A DNA stretch of 64,000 nucleotides from Cryptomeria japonica (lineage: Eukaryota > Streptophyta > Pinopsida > Cupressales > Cupressaceae). This document shows positions 46,466 through 58,700 of the stretch, one piece after another. The stretch is taken from positions 461,368,072 through 461,432,071 of the forward strand of contig NC_081406.1 in the NCBI RefSeq assembly GCF_030272615.1. Reading direction: 5' to 3'. Position 1 is the first letter of the stretch; each line of letters begins with the position of its first letter. The notes under the pieces are model-generated. The model did no database searches, was not told where the DNA came from, and saw nothing but the letters and a program-made list of their open reading frames with translations. The position numbers and the translations under genes were made by a program.

Positions 46466-47600
46466 TTACAATTTGTAGAGCTTGACATCCTGTCCATTAT
46501 AAGATAGGGCAAGGATTGTACCATCCATATACATGAGCCTGAAAGAATTCGATCCCTTCACCTCATGAATTAGAAATGGACCTTTCCACAAGGACTCAAA
46601 TTTTCCATGTGCTCCTCTCGGTTCCCTTCTTTTGTCCCAGAGTAGAACTTGATCTCCCTGCATAAATTTCCTCGGCCTGGCTTTATGGTCAAAAATCTAT
46701 TTAACCCATTGTTGATGTTCTGTAATGTGATCAACCAACTTTTCCCTTTCCTCTTCTATTCTAGCCAGACACATAATCCTCCTTTCCAGTGCATTTTGAA
46801 AATGTGAATCTTCAATAACTATCTATAACTTGGAAGCTGCCAATTCAAGAGGAAGTGAGAGCTGAGCCCCAATAGCATACACAAGTTCAAAGGGTGACAT
46901 ACCAATTGCTCATTTTGGTAATGTCCTGTCCGCCCACAGGGCCTCATATAACTTGTTATGCCAATCCTTAGCATTTTTGCTGACCAATTTCTTCATGATG
47001 TTGATTAGATTTTTGTTACTGGATTCTGCTTGACCGTTACCTTGTGGATAATAGTTAGAGGAATGTGCCAAGGAAATACCATGATCATAACAAAACATGG
47101 ATAAGTCTATAGAAGAAAAACTTGCAGCATTGTCATTCACTATCTTCAATGGTACTCCAAAACGAACTAGAATATTTTCCTTTAAGAACTCACATATTAC
47201 TTCTAAGGTTTTTCTCCTAATAGGCACTACTTCTACCCATTTATTGAAGTAATCTGTAGCCATGAGAATATGTGTATTCCCACCACTAGAAGAAGGTGTC
47301 AGTGGACCAATGAAATCTAGTCTCCATTGCTTAAAAGGTTCTTCCACAACTACTAGCTTGAGAGGTAAAGCAGCTAGTTGTGGTTTCCCTGAAAAGAATT
47401 TACATTTATCACACTTTGCAACCCAAACATAAGCATCTTTAAACATACCGGGCCAATAATAGCAATTTCTTAATATTTTGTGTGCAGTGACTGTGGAGGA
47501 GAAATGACCTCCACAAGCATCATCATGAAATGACCTCAGCAAAGACTCACGCTGTGCTTTATCCACACATCTCAGGAAGGTTCCATCCAGACCTTTCTTA
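46466..47600 (-). pseudogene. pol: Ogre-like integrase
   Basis: HHCC module SFHDDACGGHFSS..CDKCKFFSG. Catalytic core with D in WRLDFIGPL, D in IVNDNAASF and E in GNGQAESSNKN. The C-terminal segment LLWDKRREPRGAHGKFESLW with KGPFLIHEVKGSNSFRL (46663-46466) is the usual chromo-edge-type end. Separated by stops or frame breaks around 46.7-46.9 kb. A stop at 47572 precedes the HHCC. Confidence 0.9.
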
Positions 47601-47805
47601 TATAATATTTCACCAAAATAACATATTTAGCCACTTTTAATTTCAGGTTTCTCTTTTCTCTGGGGGACAAATGTGTAGGACATTCTCCATATATCAGGAA
47701 AAAGGCTACATCAGTGAACCATTCATCCCTAAGGCTAACAAAAAGAGCTAAAGGCAAACTTTGTTCTTCTTCTTCTTTTCTTTCTGCCATTAGACGACAC
47801 AATCC

Positions 47806-49463
47806 CTATCCATGAACTAACTTCATTGGCCTGATATCCAAATCAAATTCTTGAACCTTTGAAACCCAGGTTGCTCTATTATTTAATCCCACCTCTTGCT
47901 GAGTCAAGATACTTTTAATAGCAGAATTAGGCACAAAGACAATTGAATGAGAATGCAATATGTAATATCTAAAATGTTTAACAACTTTAACAACTACGAA
48001 AGTCTGCTTCTCATTCAATGAATAGTTTAACTCATGCTTTTTAAGTGGAATACTCATAAATGCAATAGGAAACTCTTCACCAAGTTCATTCTTCTACAGG
48101 AGAATACCGGACATTGTGTGTTTTGATGCATAACAATAAATAATGAAACCTTTTTTGAAATCAGGATTAATTAATGTTGGAGCATGAGCAATGGCATTTT
48201 TAACTTCTTCAAAAGCTTTCTTTGCATCCTCTTTCCATTTAAAGATTTGTTTCTCACTCATCATTCCTACAATATGCTTAGTGATTTCAGCGAAATTTGG
48301 CACAAATCTCCTAAGAAAACTCACCTGCCCAAAGAATGATTTGACACCACTCCTGTTTGATGGAAAACTTAACTATTGAATTGCTTTAACATGATTAGGA
48401 TCGATCTTCATACCATCTTGAGAAACTATATGTCCTAAAAGCCTTCCTTCAGTAACACAAAAAACTGATTTCTTTGGGTTAAGGGAAATACCATGATCTT
48501 GACACCTTTGCAACACAGTTTCTAAATCCTTGAAATGATCTTCCCTTTTCTTGGAGAAAACTGTCAAATCATCTAGATACACAACAATGATTGTACCAAT
48601 CAAATGACCAAAATAAAGGTTCATTACCCTTTGGAAAGTAGCTCCAGCGTTTATTAGATCGAAAGGCATGCGGTTATAGGCAAAAGTTCCCCATGGTGTT
48701 GTAAAGGCGGTTTTGTGTTGATCTTCTTTTGCCACGCTTATTTGATTATAACCAGAGAAACCATCAAACATAGACATCATCTTAGACCCGATGATAGTTT
48801 GGAGAATGTGATCCATTGCAGGTAAAGGATAATTATCTTTTAGTCTAGCCTGATTCAGATTTCGGAAATCAACACAAATTCTTATCTCTCCATTTTTCTT
48901 GCGAACCGGAACAATGTTAGCCACCCATGTTGAATGATGAATTGGATAGATTATCCTCACCTAAAGCATTTTATCTATTTCTCTAAAAATTGCATTTGCA
49001 ACCTTTGGGTTATAATTCCTTAATTTCTGCCTGAAAGGGGTCGCTTCTGGCTTTAGGGGAATATGATCCTGAAATTGACCATCTCTTAGATCTTTCAAAT
49101 CTTCATAGGACTAGGCAAAAACATCAGGAAACTTTCTCAATAGTTCGATGTAGAAATGCCTTTCTTTCAGAGTGCAACATTTACCCAAATTGACCATTTT
49201 TGGATTCTTTTCCTCACCAATATTAATCTTCTCATATTCACCTGATGTATAAGCATCGTGGGAATCAGTTCTTCTTACAGACTTGTCATTGTGGTCGAAT
49301 AGGCTCTCTAAAGTTACCAATCATTTTGGAATTCGATTTCCCTTAAGTTGAACTACTCCCTCTCTGAAGCTTCCCTTTTCATCTGGACAAAATTCATTAC
49401 ATTGGTTTTCTGAACCTTCAAAATAAGAAGAAGCAAACATAGCAGCATTTTGTAAGAACTTAT
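47806..49463 (-). pseudogene. pol: Ogre-like reverse transcriptase and RNase H
   Basis: RT: WVANIVPVRKKNGEIRICVD, MFDGFSGYNQI, FQRVMNLYFGHLIGTIIVVY and catalytic YLDD at 48568-48579. The thumb GRLLGHIVSQDGMKIDPN follows. RNase H begins FIIYCYASKHTMSGILL: the usual Asp of the xDAS motif is Tyr, so a catalytic residue is lost. Stops at 49111, 48961, 48373, 48094 and 47806. The upstream end at 49463 is the CTTAT insertion point of element E; the preceding part of pol lies at 57705 and beyond. Confidence 0.9.
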
Positions 49464-49826
49464 TGTAGCGTCGTAAATTGTACGCACTTGCTAGGGTGGT
49501 ACAATTTCACACCTAGTTTACCACCCGTATTGGCGCATTTTGCATTTTGCATTGCATTTCCCCTTAGCGCTTAATTAGTCAAATTAATTAGGTGTAAGGT
49601 TCTATTTCATCATCTCCCACATCATAAAGTTGGGCCCTTTCATTAAAGTGTGCCCTTTTCATTTTATTCCTCCTATACATCATTTAATCAAAAACCCTAA
49701 TTGGGTCCTATTTTGAACTTGGGGGCTTGATTTCGGGGGTCAAAACATCTCAAAATCACCTGTAACTTCGGGATTCGCTCTAAAATCATCATATCCGACG
49801 GCCCTAAAAATTTGGTGAAAAGTTGT

Positions 49827-49860
49827 CGGGACCATGGCGCCCGGCGTGCACATGGTCCCG
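49827..49860 (+). promoter_or_regulatory. Perfect 10-bp inverted repeat in the E LTR U3
   Basis: CGGGACCATG and CATGGTCCCG separated by 14 GC-rich bases (GCGCCCGGCGTGCA). Conserved in the other LTR at 56395-56428. About 120 bp upstream of the TATA box. Possible protein-binding palindrome or hairpin. Confidence 0.6.
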
Positions 49861-50600
49861 GACATTTTTCCTGAAATTTTAGGAGCGCGATCCAATCATA
49901 AAATAAAGCTTAACCCCAAGAAATTGGTAGGAGATTCAATCTCTAGGTCGGCCAAAAGTTGAAATTAAGACCTAGGGTTTCATATATAAGAGCTCTCTTT
50001 CTTCATTTGAAGGGATCCGAATTTTGGCTTTGGAGGACCTTCTATGCAGCGAAAGAGCAGATCTTTGAAGAATTCAATAACATTCAACATCCATCCATCA
50101 AGCATTCATCAATTTCATTCATTTAGGGCTTGGGAGACATTGAAAAACAATAAGAGATTACCGACTGAAGATTGGCTTGTACTCCTCCCTTGAGGGTTGG
50201 GTATGATTTTATGTTGTTTTCATGTCTTTGCATAAGATTCAATATATCCTTTATTCATGCTTTAGATCACTTTGCATCTTGATTTAGAGCATTTACATTA
50301 TCATTTACAAGCAATTAGGGTTTACTTTCTAGGTTGCTCTAGTTTGCTTTCTTGCATTTAAGGACCTTGCACACACACTAGGTCTGCACACACAATAAAT
50401 TTTACAATACAACTTGGCTATTCGTGGAGGTGGAAATCACCGAAGCAGGGGTTTGACTAAGGCAAAACCCTATATAGCCGCCCACCACACCTTTTTAGAT
50501 ATAAGTGCAGGTTTCGGAATTCGGACGACGCCGCAAGTTACAGATCTGGAAGAAGCAGACGGAGACCGAACAACACACCAAATTCCAGCCTAGAAAGCTA

Positions 50601-50660
50601 GGACAGGGGCGTGGGGCACCCTGGTCCCTGGGACAGGGGCGTTGGGCGCCCTGGTCCTCC
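50601..50660 (+). repeat. Two GC-rich 30-bp units in the E 5' LTR
   Basis: Each unit is GGACAGGGGCG..CCTGGTCC, itself an imperfect palindrome. Three units occur in the 3' LTR (57169-57260). Confidence 0.85.
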
Positions 50661-51102
50661 TGACAGACAGCAGTTTTCAGCATTTTTGACAGCTTTCCAG
50701 GTTGCAAAACAGCAGTTTCCAAAGCAGTTTCAGGGGCAGAATCAGGACAGTGGCGCCCGCACCCCCGTCCCAAACATTTTCATTCATATTTTAACACCGG
50801 GTACGCATTTACATTCTTATCTTGTCCTTGTGTTTACAGCTTTCCATTGTTTAAGTTCAATTCTGCAATCTTGTTATTAGTTCATACTTGCACTTTGGGG
50901 TTTGGGATTGAACTTGCATCATTTTATCTTTCAAGTACAACAAAGGAATAGAAATCCTAATAGGTAGCCCGTGGCTCTCTCTTCTAGAAAAAGAAGTAGC
51001 CAATTGTGTGATACCTCTAGGCTCTTTCGTATTCCACAAATGTGTGATTGAAAGTGAGATTAGGGCATGTTTGCTTAGTGTCACTTTTTCTCCCACACAT
51101 TT

Positions 51103-51120
51103 TGGTGAACCCGACGTGAA
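51103..51120 (+). other. Primer-binding site of element E
   Basis: TGGTGAACCCGACGTGAA three bases after the LTR. It starts with the required TGG; I cannot assign the tRNA with confidence. Confidence 0.6.
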
Positions 51121-51265
51121 TCTATCATTGCTTCCTCTTGCATTGCATTTTTTAGATATAGATCTAGATTTAGTGTGTTTTCATTTCATTTTCATTAAAA
51201 AGAAAAAAAGAAAAAAAAAAGTGTGTTTCTTTGCATTGTATGTTTAAATTTTATGCAATTTCAAA

Positions 51266-54200
51266 ATGTCAGATTTTTATTTGCAAGATGTTCATATTTG
51301 TGATGATTATGAGTTAGATGAAGCTTTAGATGAATTTTTGAAACCTAAATATACCAAACCTTCATTTTACCAAAAACTCATGGACATTGTTACTATGCCA
51401 TTTCGTTGTGATGAGAAAGATAAGTCGAATGATTCCTCTCAAGGGTACATTCCTATCAGCTCTTCCACTAAATCTAGTAACATGGTTGTTTTCAATGATC
51501 CCCTCTATGAAGAGATATCTCCTTTTGAATCAAAAGATAAACCTTTTAATAGATATGATCATACTTTGTTGGATGATGCCCTTGATGACTTTGTGGCTCC
51601 TAAAAAATGCTCCCTTCATGAGGATCCTTTTGTGCAAGAAGATGACATTATCCCTACATTTCCTAGTGATGGCATTTCCTTTTCCAACAAAATTCCCACT
51701 AGAGATGATGAATTAATGATAAATGCTTACCCTTCTCCTAAAGTTTGTCTTACCCATAAGCATCCCTTAGAGAAAGAAGATAAAATAATAAGCAATTTCC
51801 TTAATTCTCTCTCCCCTAAAGATCATATTGAACATATTTTGAGGAAAGAGGATGAGTTTAACACATCTATTGATGCTCTCCCTCCTAAGGATGAGGAATT
51901 AATAAACAATGTTATCTCCTCTCCCGAAATTGACAATACTTCAAACATTCCTTTCAACAACCTCACTATTTTGGATGAACCATTAGAAGAAGGTATAGAT
52001 TATTCTTTACCCTTAGCCAAAGGGGATGAAATCAAGATTGAAAACTCCCTTGATAGTTTCTCACCTTCCTTGAATCTCAATTATTCTCCCTTTCCTCAAC
52101 TTGGTTCTACTCATAAGGAAACCCTAGTTCAAAACAAAATGGTTAACATCTCTTTCAAAGATCTACCTCTCAAAAGTGAGACTTTAGAGAGTAATGTTGA
52201 TCCTTCTCCTAGAAAGTTTATTCCCCATGTAGATCCTTTGATGATAGAGGATGATATGACCTTTCCTAGTATTACTCTTCCTACTAGAACATCAATGCCT
52301 ACCCCTTGTCTCTCTCCTAAAATTGATTTAATCTGTGATAAGATTTTAGTGCAAGAGAAGACTATCAATAATTCTTCCAACACTTTTGTTCATTCCTCTA
52401 AACCATCCTCAATCAATTTGATACATGTGAATGAAACACCTAACAAACCTCTCTTCACTATCCAAGGTGCTTGTCCTTCTCAAAATTCTCAACCTTTAAA
52501 TAAGCCTATCTTAGTGGTTCAAGGTGGTTATGCTAATGATTCTTTTTGCACTCCTAAGAAACCGATTATTACTGTGCAAGGAGGTTATTCCTCTAAGAGC
52601 CCTTATGAGTATGCTAAGCAATTGACTAGAGAGAGTTATCATGCGGTTGCCCATACTTATAATACTAGAAAGAATAGGCAACCTAATCCTCCTCTAGTTA
52701 TCCCAACTTCACTTCCTCCTTCCCAACCTATTCTTCCTCAAGCTCCACGTATTTAACAAGTTCTTGGTAAGGAATATGATCTCATAGAACAACTTAAAGC
52801 TACCCCTGCTAAGATATCCCTTTGGGATTTGATCCAAACTTCTTCCGCTCATCATGGAATGTTACAAGATGCCTTGAAAGATTTGAATGTTCCTCCACCT
52901 AATACATCTAGTAATATAGTGTCTTTGGTTAACTCTATGATGAATCCTAAAGCTCAAATTGTGTTTACTCAAGATGAGTTGCCTACTAGTGAAATTCAAC
53001 ATCAATATGATCCCTTGATGATTGTGGTTATCATAAATGACACTGCTATAAGACGAACACTGGTAGATAATGGCTCTGGCCTTAATGTGTGTAGCATTAA
53101 TCTATTGCATAAGATGAATGTGGATACATCCCTTATTGAGCCTGACTCTCATCCCATTTGAGGCTTTGATAATGTGGCTAAGTCTTCATTAGGTATTATC
53201 ACCTTACCCATCACAGTGGGACCCGTTACTTTGCCTACTCCTATCCATGTTATGTCAGGAAATCTAACATACAACTTGTTATTAGGGAGACCTTGGATTC
53301 ACGGTATGCAAGCTGTCCCCTCTACATTGCATAGACAAGTTAAATTCATTTACAACAATAAGACATATACCTTGATAGGTGACACTAATCTCCAAGCTTG
53401 TTTGCAAACATCTAAGCCTTCCTCTTCTAGTAATGACTCTTTGAACAAGATACCTATGGATGAATCTTTACCCTCTGATAATCAAAATTCTTTGGATGAG
53501 TCTGAAGCTCCTGAAGAAGATCCTTCTCGACTTGAATATACGCATAAAAAGGCTTTTGATCCTGAGAAGGTTCTCGCAGAAGACGATTGGGGATCTCTTG
53601 ACTTTAATCCCACCTTTGTAGGTGAGTATAGGGTTCCTCCTAGAGAGCTTAAAGTTAAAAAGAAGGAAGAAACTAGAGATCAATCAGTCTTACCTGAACC
53701 TATGAGTAATAATTTTGTGGCCGCTTCTCAAACTTCTTCTCCTCACACCTCTAATTATGAAGAGTTTGATTCTTTGTCTTATGAAAAACCACCTTCTCTT
53801 CCTGAAATGGCTGATCGTTATGGTCGTGGTTTTCGCATTTTTGCTAAGCATGGGTATCATGAAAATGGTTGTGGTGCTCATGAACAAGGGATAAAAGTTC
53901 CTCTAGAGACTAATTTTCACAATTATGCCTTTGGACTCGGCTATAATCCCTGCAAACGTACCAAAGCATCTAAAAGACCATCTCTCAATGTGAATGCTAT
54001 ATTTAGTAGTGATGATGATCTCACTTCAACTAAATCATCTTCTACTTCTATCAACTCTCATTCCCCTCATAAGGAAATCTTGGCAATGAACAAATCTCTT
54101 TATGAATCCCCTCAAATTTCTAAATCCACTTATGAATCTTTATCTCCTATTCATCATAAAGTCCTTTCCTCTAGGGATAAGGCTCTAATAAATTACACTC

Positions 54201-54337
54201 ATCCCTCTTCTAAGATTTCATGTGACTTTTCTTCTTCAATCTTTATCATTTTATACATGTTCTTGATCTCACTTATAGTTGAGCATTTAACATGTCATAT
54301 TCAAATACCTCATTTAGTCTATCATGTCTTTAAATAA
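51266..54337 (+). pseudogene. pol: Element E polyprotein: acidic region, protease, G-patch-like
   Basis: One frame of 1,024 codons with two stops only (TAA 52754-52756, TGA 53159-53161), each one C-to-T change from sense. N-terminal about 390 residues are acidic Ser/Pro-rich, opening MSDFYLQDVHICDDYELDEA. Three tandem repeats follow: PLFTIQGACPSQ, PILVVQGGYAND and PIITVQGGYSSK (52447-52600). Then KISLWDLIQTSSAHHGMLQD; protease IRRTLVDNGSGLNVCSINLL with NLLLGRPWIHGM; and a Gly-rich G-patch-like segment HGYHENGCGAHEQG..GLGYNP (about 53840-53955). It ends in a hydrophobic stretch (FSSSIFIILYMFLISLIV). This is the Tat-group pre-RT architecture stopping where RT should start. Protease would process particles. 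Confidence 0.85.
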
Positions 54338-56031
54338 CATTAATGGCTATTATGTTGCTCATCATTATGTGACATTGGTAGCTCATTTACTGGGGGCTCA
54401 TTGTCATTCATGATGGTACAATTTCAAGTGCAATCATATTTTTTGAAGCAACATAATAGCCTAATTTTCTTGTTCCTATGGGGACAAGAATGATTTCATA
54501 CATCTCTTCTTTTGCTTATGTCCAAATCTCTCCCTAGAAGATTGTGTAAGTCCTTCTCATTGTCCTTATCCTTGGGAGGCAATGATCTTTCCTTACTTTT
54601 ATCTAAGGATCCACTTTTTCCTATTTTGTGGATGGTGTGGACTTTATTACTTGATGTTATGCCTTGTACGCATTTGTTGTTGTTTGTTCAAGGGTTCTCT
54701 CTTACAAGAGGTGTAAGTCCTTGACTACAACCTCTTTTGCATGTGGTAAAATACATCCATAGCGAATTCACTCTCCTAATTGGGTTAAAAAGAGCGTCAT
54801 CCTTCATTAAGAATCACTTTCACCTTGCAAAAGAAGGAAGTATTGCAATCTTATTCTCTTCTTTGTCTTATTCTAGAAGATGTTATATTTGTCTAAGACA
54901 ATTTCTCTCAGGGATAGGTGTCTTTTGTACAAATATCTCTTCTCCTCTAAGGATCTCCTTTACACATACTACAAGATATCCCTTTTCAACTATCTTATCC
55001 TTGCTTAAAGAGTGTAAAACTCTCTTGCTTGGATCTATGACATTGTTGCATTTTTGGGGCATCTTCTTTTGTGATAAAGGTAGGTATCCTTGTTCTACTT
55101 TTCTTATGACATAAACATTACACTTTTTGAGCAATGGGTCATTCTCAGAACCAGAGCACATACTCTTAGAGGGAGATGTCTCCATTTTTTCATTTATGCA
55201 AGGTGATTATTCTCGGAACCAGAGCACAGACTCTTAGAGAAAGATGTCACACTTTTGTACTATACATATACAGGTTGTAGCATACTCGGGCATAGACTCC
55301 TATGAGGTGCTTCTAACCTCACTTACACACACATGCATGAGGTTGAGTGGAACTAGCGGCATAAGGCTAGACTTTCTCACTCTCCTCCCTTACATGGATC
55401 ACCTAGACAGACTCTAGGGGCTAGTTTTCCATGCCCTTTTTCCCATGGATCACCTAGACAAGATCTAGGGGCGAGAAGTCCATGTTTTCTCTCTCACTAT
55501 TCTTCTCATGGATCACCAATGTTTGTATTCATGCTTTTTTTTCCTTTCTTTTCTTCTCTTGGCATTTTGTTTCCATTTACATCCTTCATCTTGTGTTAGA
55601 GAACTCTCAAATCCTCACACTCTTTGTTGTGTTAGAATTGAGACTTGGTCCTCTTTCTTACCAAATGATTCTCCATTAGTTTTTGATCTCATATCGAATC
55701 CTCTTGTCAGCATTTGTCATCAATATTCTTTAACAATTCGAAGTGGTAAACATGATACCCTGTTTCAACTAACTAAAATTAGCAAGCCAAAATAGGGGGG
55801 GGCATATAGCTACCCTCAAATTTACATCACCTTCCTTAGTAAGCATTAGGTGATTTTGTGATCTAACGTGTGTTTTGTAGGGTGCGGTTCCTAACTGTGT
55901 ACTGTAGATACCGCTGGGGGCTTCGTTCGACAGACCTATGGATATATCCTTTTTCAAATAATGTTTACTTTTTTGTACTTTAGCTTGCATATGCACGTAG
56001 TGTTCATATGGCCGCTAAAGTGGGGGCTAAA
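54338..56031 (+). other. Non-coding 3' internal region of element E, with short repeats and polypurine tract
   Basis: No RT or integrase remnant in any frame. Contains two copies of a (C/G)GAACCAGAGCACA..CTCTTAGAG block (about 55147-55180 and 55214-55245) and three CATGGATCACC(TAGACA) blocks (55393, 55444 and 55507). It ends with GCTAAAGTGGGGGCTAAA (to 56031), the polypurine tract. Confidence 0.7.
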
Positions 56032-57699
56032 TGGAGCGTCGTAAATTGTACGCACTTGCTAGGGTTGTACAATTTCACACCTAGTTTAGCACCCGCCTTA
56101 GCGCATTTTGCATTTTGCATTGCATTTCCCCTTAGCGCTTAATTAGTCAAATTAATTAGGTCTAAGGTTCTATTTCATCATCTCCCACATCATAAAGTTG
56201 GGCCCTTTCATTAAAGTGTGCCCTTTTCATTTTATTCCTCCTATACATCATTTAATCAAAAACCCTAATTGGGTCCTATTTTGAAGTTGGGGGCTTGATT
56301 TCAGGGGTCAAAACATCTCGAAATCACCTGTAACTTCGGGATTCACTCTAAAATCATCATATCCGACGGCCCTAAAAATTTGGTGAAAAGTTGTCGGGAC
56401 CATGGCGCCCGGCGTGCACATGGTCCCGAACATTTTTCCTGAAATTTTAGGAGCGCGATCCAATCATAAAATAAAGCTTAACCCCAAGAAATTGGTGGGA
56501 GATTCAATCTCTAGGTCGGCCAAAAGTTGAAATTAAGACCTAGGGTTTCATAAATAAGAGCTCTCTTTCTTCATTTGAAGGGATCCGAATTTTGGCTTTG
56601 GAGGACCTTCTATGCAGTGAAAGAGTAGATCTTTGAAGACTTCAATAACATTCAACATCCATCCATCAAGCATTCATCAATTTCATTCATTTAGGGCTTG
56701 GGAGACATTGAAGAACAATAGGAGATTACCGACTGAAGATTGGCTTGTACTCCTCCCTTGAGGGTTGGGTATGATTTCATGTTGTTTTCATGTCTTTGCA
56801 TAAGCTTCAATATATCCTTTATTCATGCTTTAGATCACTTTGCATCTTGATTTAGAGCATTTACATTATCATTTACAAGCAATTAGGGTTTACTTTCTAG
56901 GTTGCTCTAGTTTGCTTTCTTGCATTTAAGGACCTTGCACACACACTAGGTCTACACACACAATACATTTTACAATACAACTTGGCTATTCATGGAGGTG
57001 GAAATCACTGAAGCGGGGGTTTGACTAAGGCAAAACCCTATATAGCCGCCCACCACATCTTTTCAGATATAAGTGCAGGTTTCGGAATTCGGACGACGCC
57101 GCAAGTTACAGATCCGGAAGAAGCAGACGGAGACCGAACAACACACCAAATTCCAGCCCAGAAAGCTAGGACAGGGGCGTGGGGCGCCCTGGTCCTACCA
57201 GGACAGGGGCGCTGGGCACCCTGGTCCCTGGGACAGGGGCGTTGGGTGCCTTGGTCCTCCTGACAGACAGTAGTTTTCAGCATTGTTGACAGCTTTCCAG
57301 GTTGCAAAACAGCAGTTTCCAGAGCAGTTTCAGGGGCAGAATCAGGACAGTGGCGCCTGCGCCCCCGTCCCGAACATTTTCATTCATATTTTAACACCGG
57401 GTACGCATTTACATTCTTATCTTGTCCTTGTGTTTACAGCTTTCCATTGTTTAAGTTCAATTCTGCAATCTTGTTATTAGTTCATACTTGCACTTTGGGG
57501 TTTGGGATTGAACTTGCATCATTTTATCTTTCAAGTACAACAAAGGAATAGAAATCCTAATAGGTAGCCCGTGGCTCTCTCTTCCACAAAAAGAAGTAGC
57601 CAATTGTGTGATACCTCTAGGCTCTTTCGTATTCCACAAATGTGTGATTGAAAGTGAGATTAGGGCATGTTTGCTTAGTGTCACTTTTTCTCCCACACA
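56032..57699 (+). repeat. 3' LTR of element E
   Basis: 1,668 bp, TGGAGCGTCGTAAATTG..TCTCCCACACA. The 32-bp excess over the 5' LTR is one extra GC-rich unit at 57169-57200. Confidence 0.93.
57169..57260 (+). repeat. Three GC-rich units in the E 3' LTR
   Basis: Units at 57169-57200, 57201-57230 and 57231-57260, same GGACAGGGGCG..TGGTCC pattern as 50601-50660. Confidence 0.85.
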
Positions 57700-57704
57700 C
57701 TTAT

Positions 57705-58350
57705 CAATATGCTTATCATCTTCAAACACTTGCTAGAAATCTGAATTATCAGGGATGTTTGGGTGATAAACTACTTCAATTCTGTAAACATCTGTACCAA
57801 AATCTAGATGTGGAAGTACTAATGATGGCGATACTGCAAGGGAATGTGCGTGATAATTTTGACTTCTAGGAATAGCTTCTATTGAAAACGCATCAAAATA
57901 CTCAATTTCATCCCAAATTCTATTTCTATAATGCTTGAGCCTCTCATTTTTCACACAATAACGATTGCGTACCTGATTAACAATCAATTTTGCATCACCT
58001 TTAGCATAGAGCAGTTTAATCCCTTTCTTCTTGGCTTGCTCAATTCCTAGCAACAATGCCTCATATTCTGCGGTATTATTTGTATTTTTAAACTCCAACT
58101 TAAATGAAAAAGGAAAATTCTCACCCTGTGGAGAAATAAGTACCACTCCAGCGCCAGATCCAGCAGATGCACAACTCCCATCAAATTCCATTATCCACAA
58201 CCCTACAGTGTGATCATCTACATCTCTTGACATATTTTTAGTGTCATCAGAGAAAAGCAAGTAGTTACCAAATTGACATTCCTGATACAATATTTGTGAT
58301 TTTGGATCCTCTAAAGGAAACACTATAAATTTGGATTTTGGTTCTGTTAT
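57705..58350 (-). pseudogene. pol: Extra RNase H-like domain of the Ogre-like element, between protease and RT
   Basis: GLWIMEFDGSCASAGSGAGV, NTAEYEALLLGIEQAKKKGI and LLYAKGDAKLIVNQV are the D, E and D blocks of the archaeal/plant-type RNase H fold. The final acidic motif, normally A-D-x-L-A, reads NYHAHSLAV, so a catalytic Asp is His. It lies downstream of the protease and upstream of RT; a second RNase H follows RT at about 47.8-48.2 kb. Upstream TAG near 58363 (CAG expected). Cut at 57704 by element E. Confidence 0.85.
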
Positions 58351-58362
58351 GAGAGTAATCTT

Positions 58363-58700
58363 CTATCTTCCTATAGGAATTGTTGCCTCAGACCAATCCA
58401 TTTTAATCTCACCACCTAGGTCTTTACAAAAAGTTCTACTCAACAACATTCCGTAACTCACTGGAATATCAACAACCAATATTGTGAGCATTACTCTTTT
58501 ATTGGGATGAACTGCTAAAGCCACTTGAGCATCTTTGATCTGACCAAGTAAAGGAATTTGTTTAGATTCCATTGAGAAGAATTTACCAAAGGTTTTAGCA
58601 AGTGTGAGACATAAGGCTTTGGCCACTATGGAAGGCATTATATTATCTGAATCTCCTGAATCAATAATATAGTTATTAAGTTTATAACCATTGATAAATA
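58363..58700 (-). pseudogene. pol: Ogre-like aspartic protease
   Basis: Minus-strand YIIDSGDSDNIMPSIVAKAL carries the D-S-G active site. Then KRVMLTILVVDIPVSYGMLL and RTFCKDLGGEIKMDWSEATI, the usual end of Tat-type proteases. It would mature the polyprotein. Confidence 0.8.

Larger units (their letters stand above)
49464..51099 (+). repeat. 5' LTR of element E
   Basis: 1,636 bp, TGTAGCGTCGTAAATTG..TCTCCCACACA. TATA box CATATATAAGAGCTC at 49980-49994. Contains a U3 hairpin and two GC-rich repeat units. Confidence 0.93.
49464..57699 (+). mobile_element. Element E: LTR retrotransposon with a protease polyprotein and no RT
   Basis: LTRs 49464-51099 and 56032-57699, flanked by CTTAT (49459-49463 and 57700-57704), inserted opposite to the Ogre-like element and inside its pol. 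The internal 4.9 kb holds one long ORF (protease plus G-patch-like) and 1.7 kb of non-coding sequence. No gag capsid signature, RT or integrase seen, so it is non-autonomous. The LTRs differ by about 40 substitutions by eye plus one 32-bp repeat unit. Confidence 0.9.
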
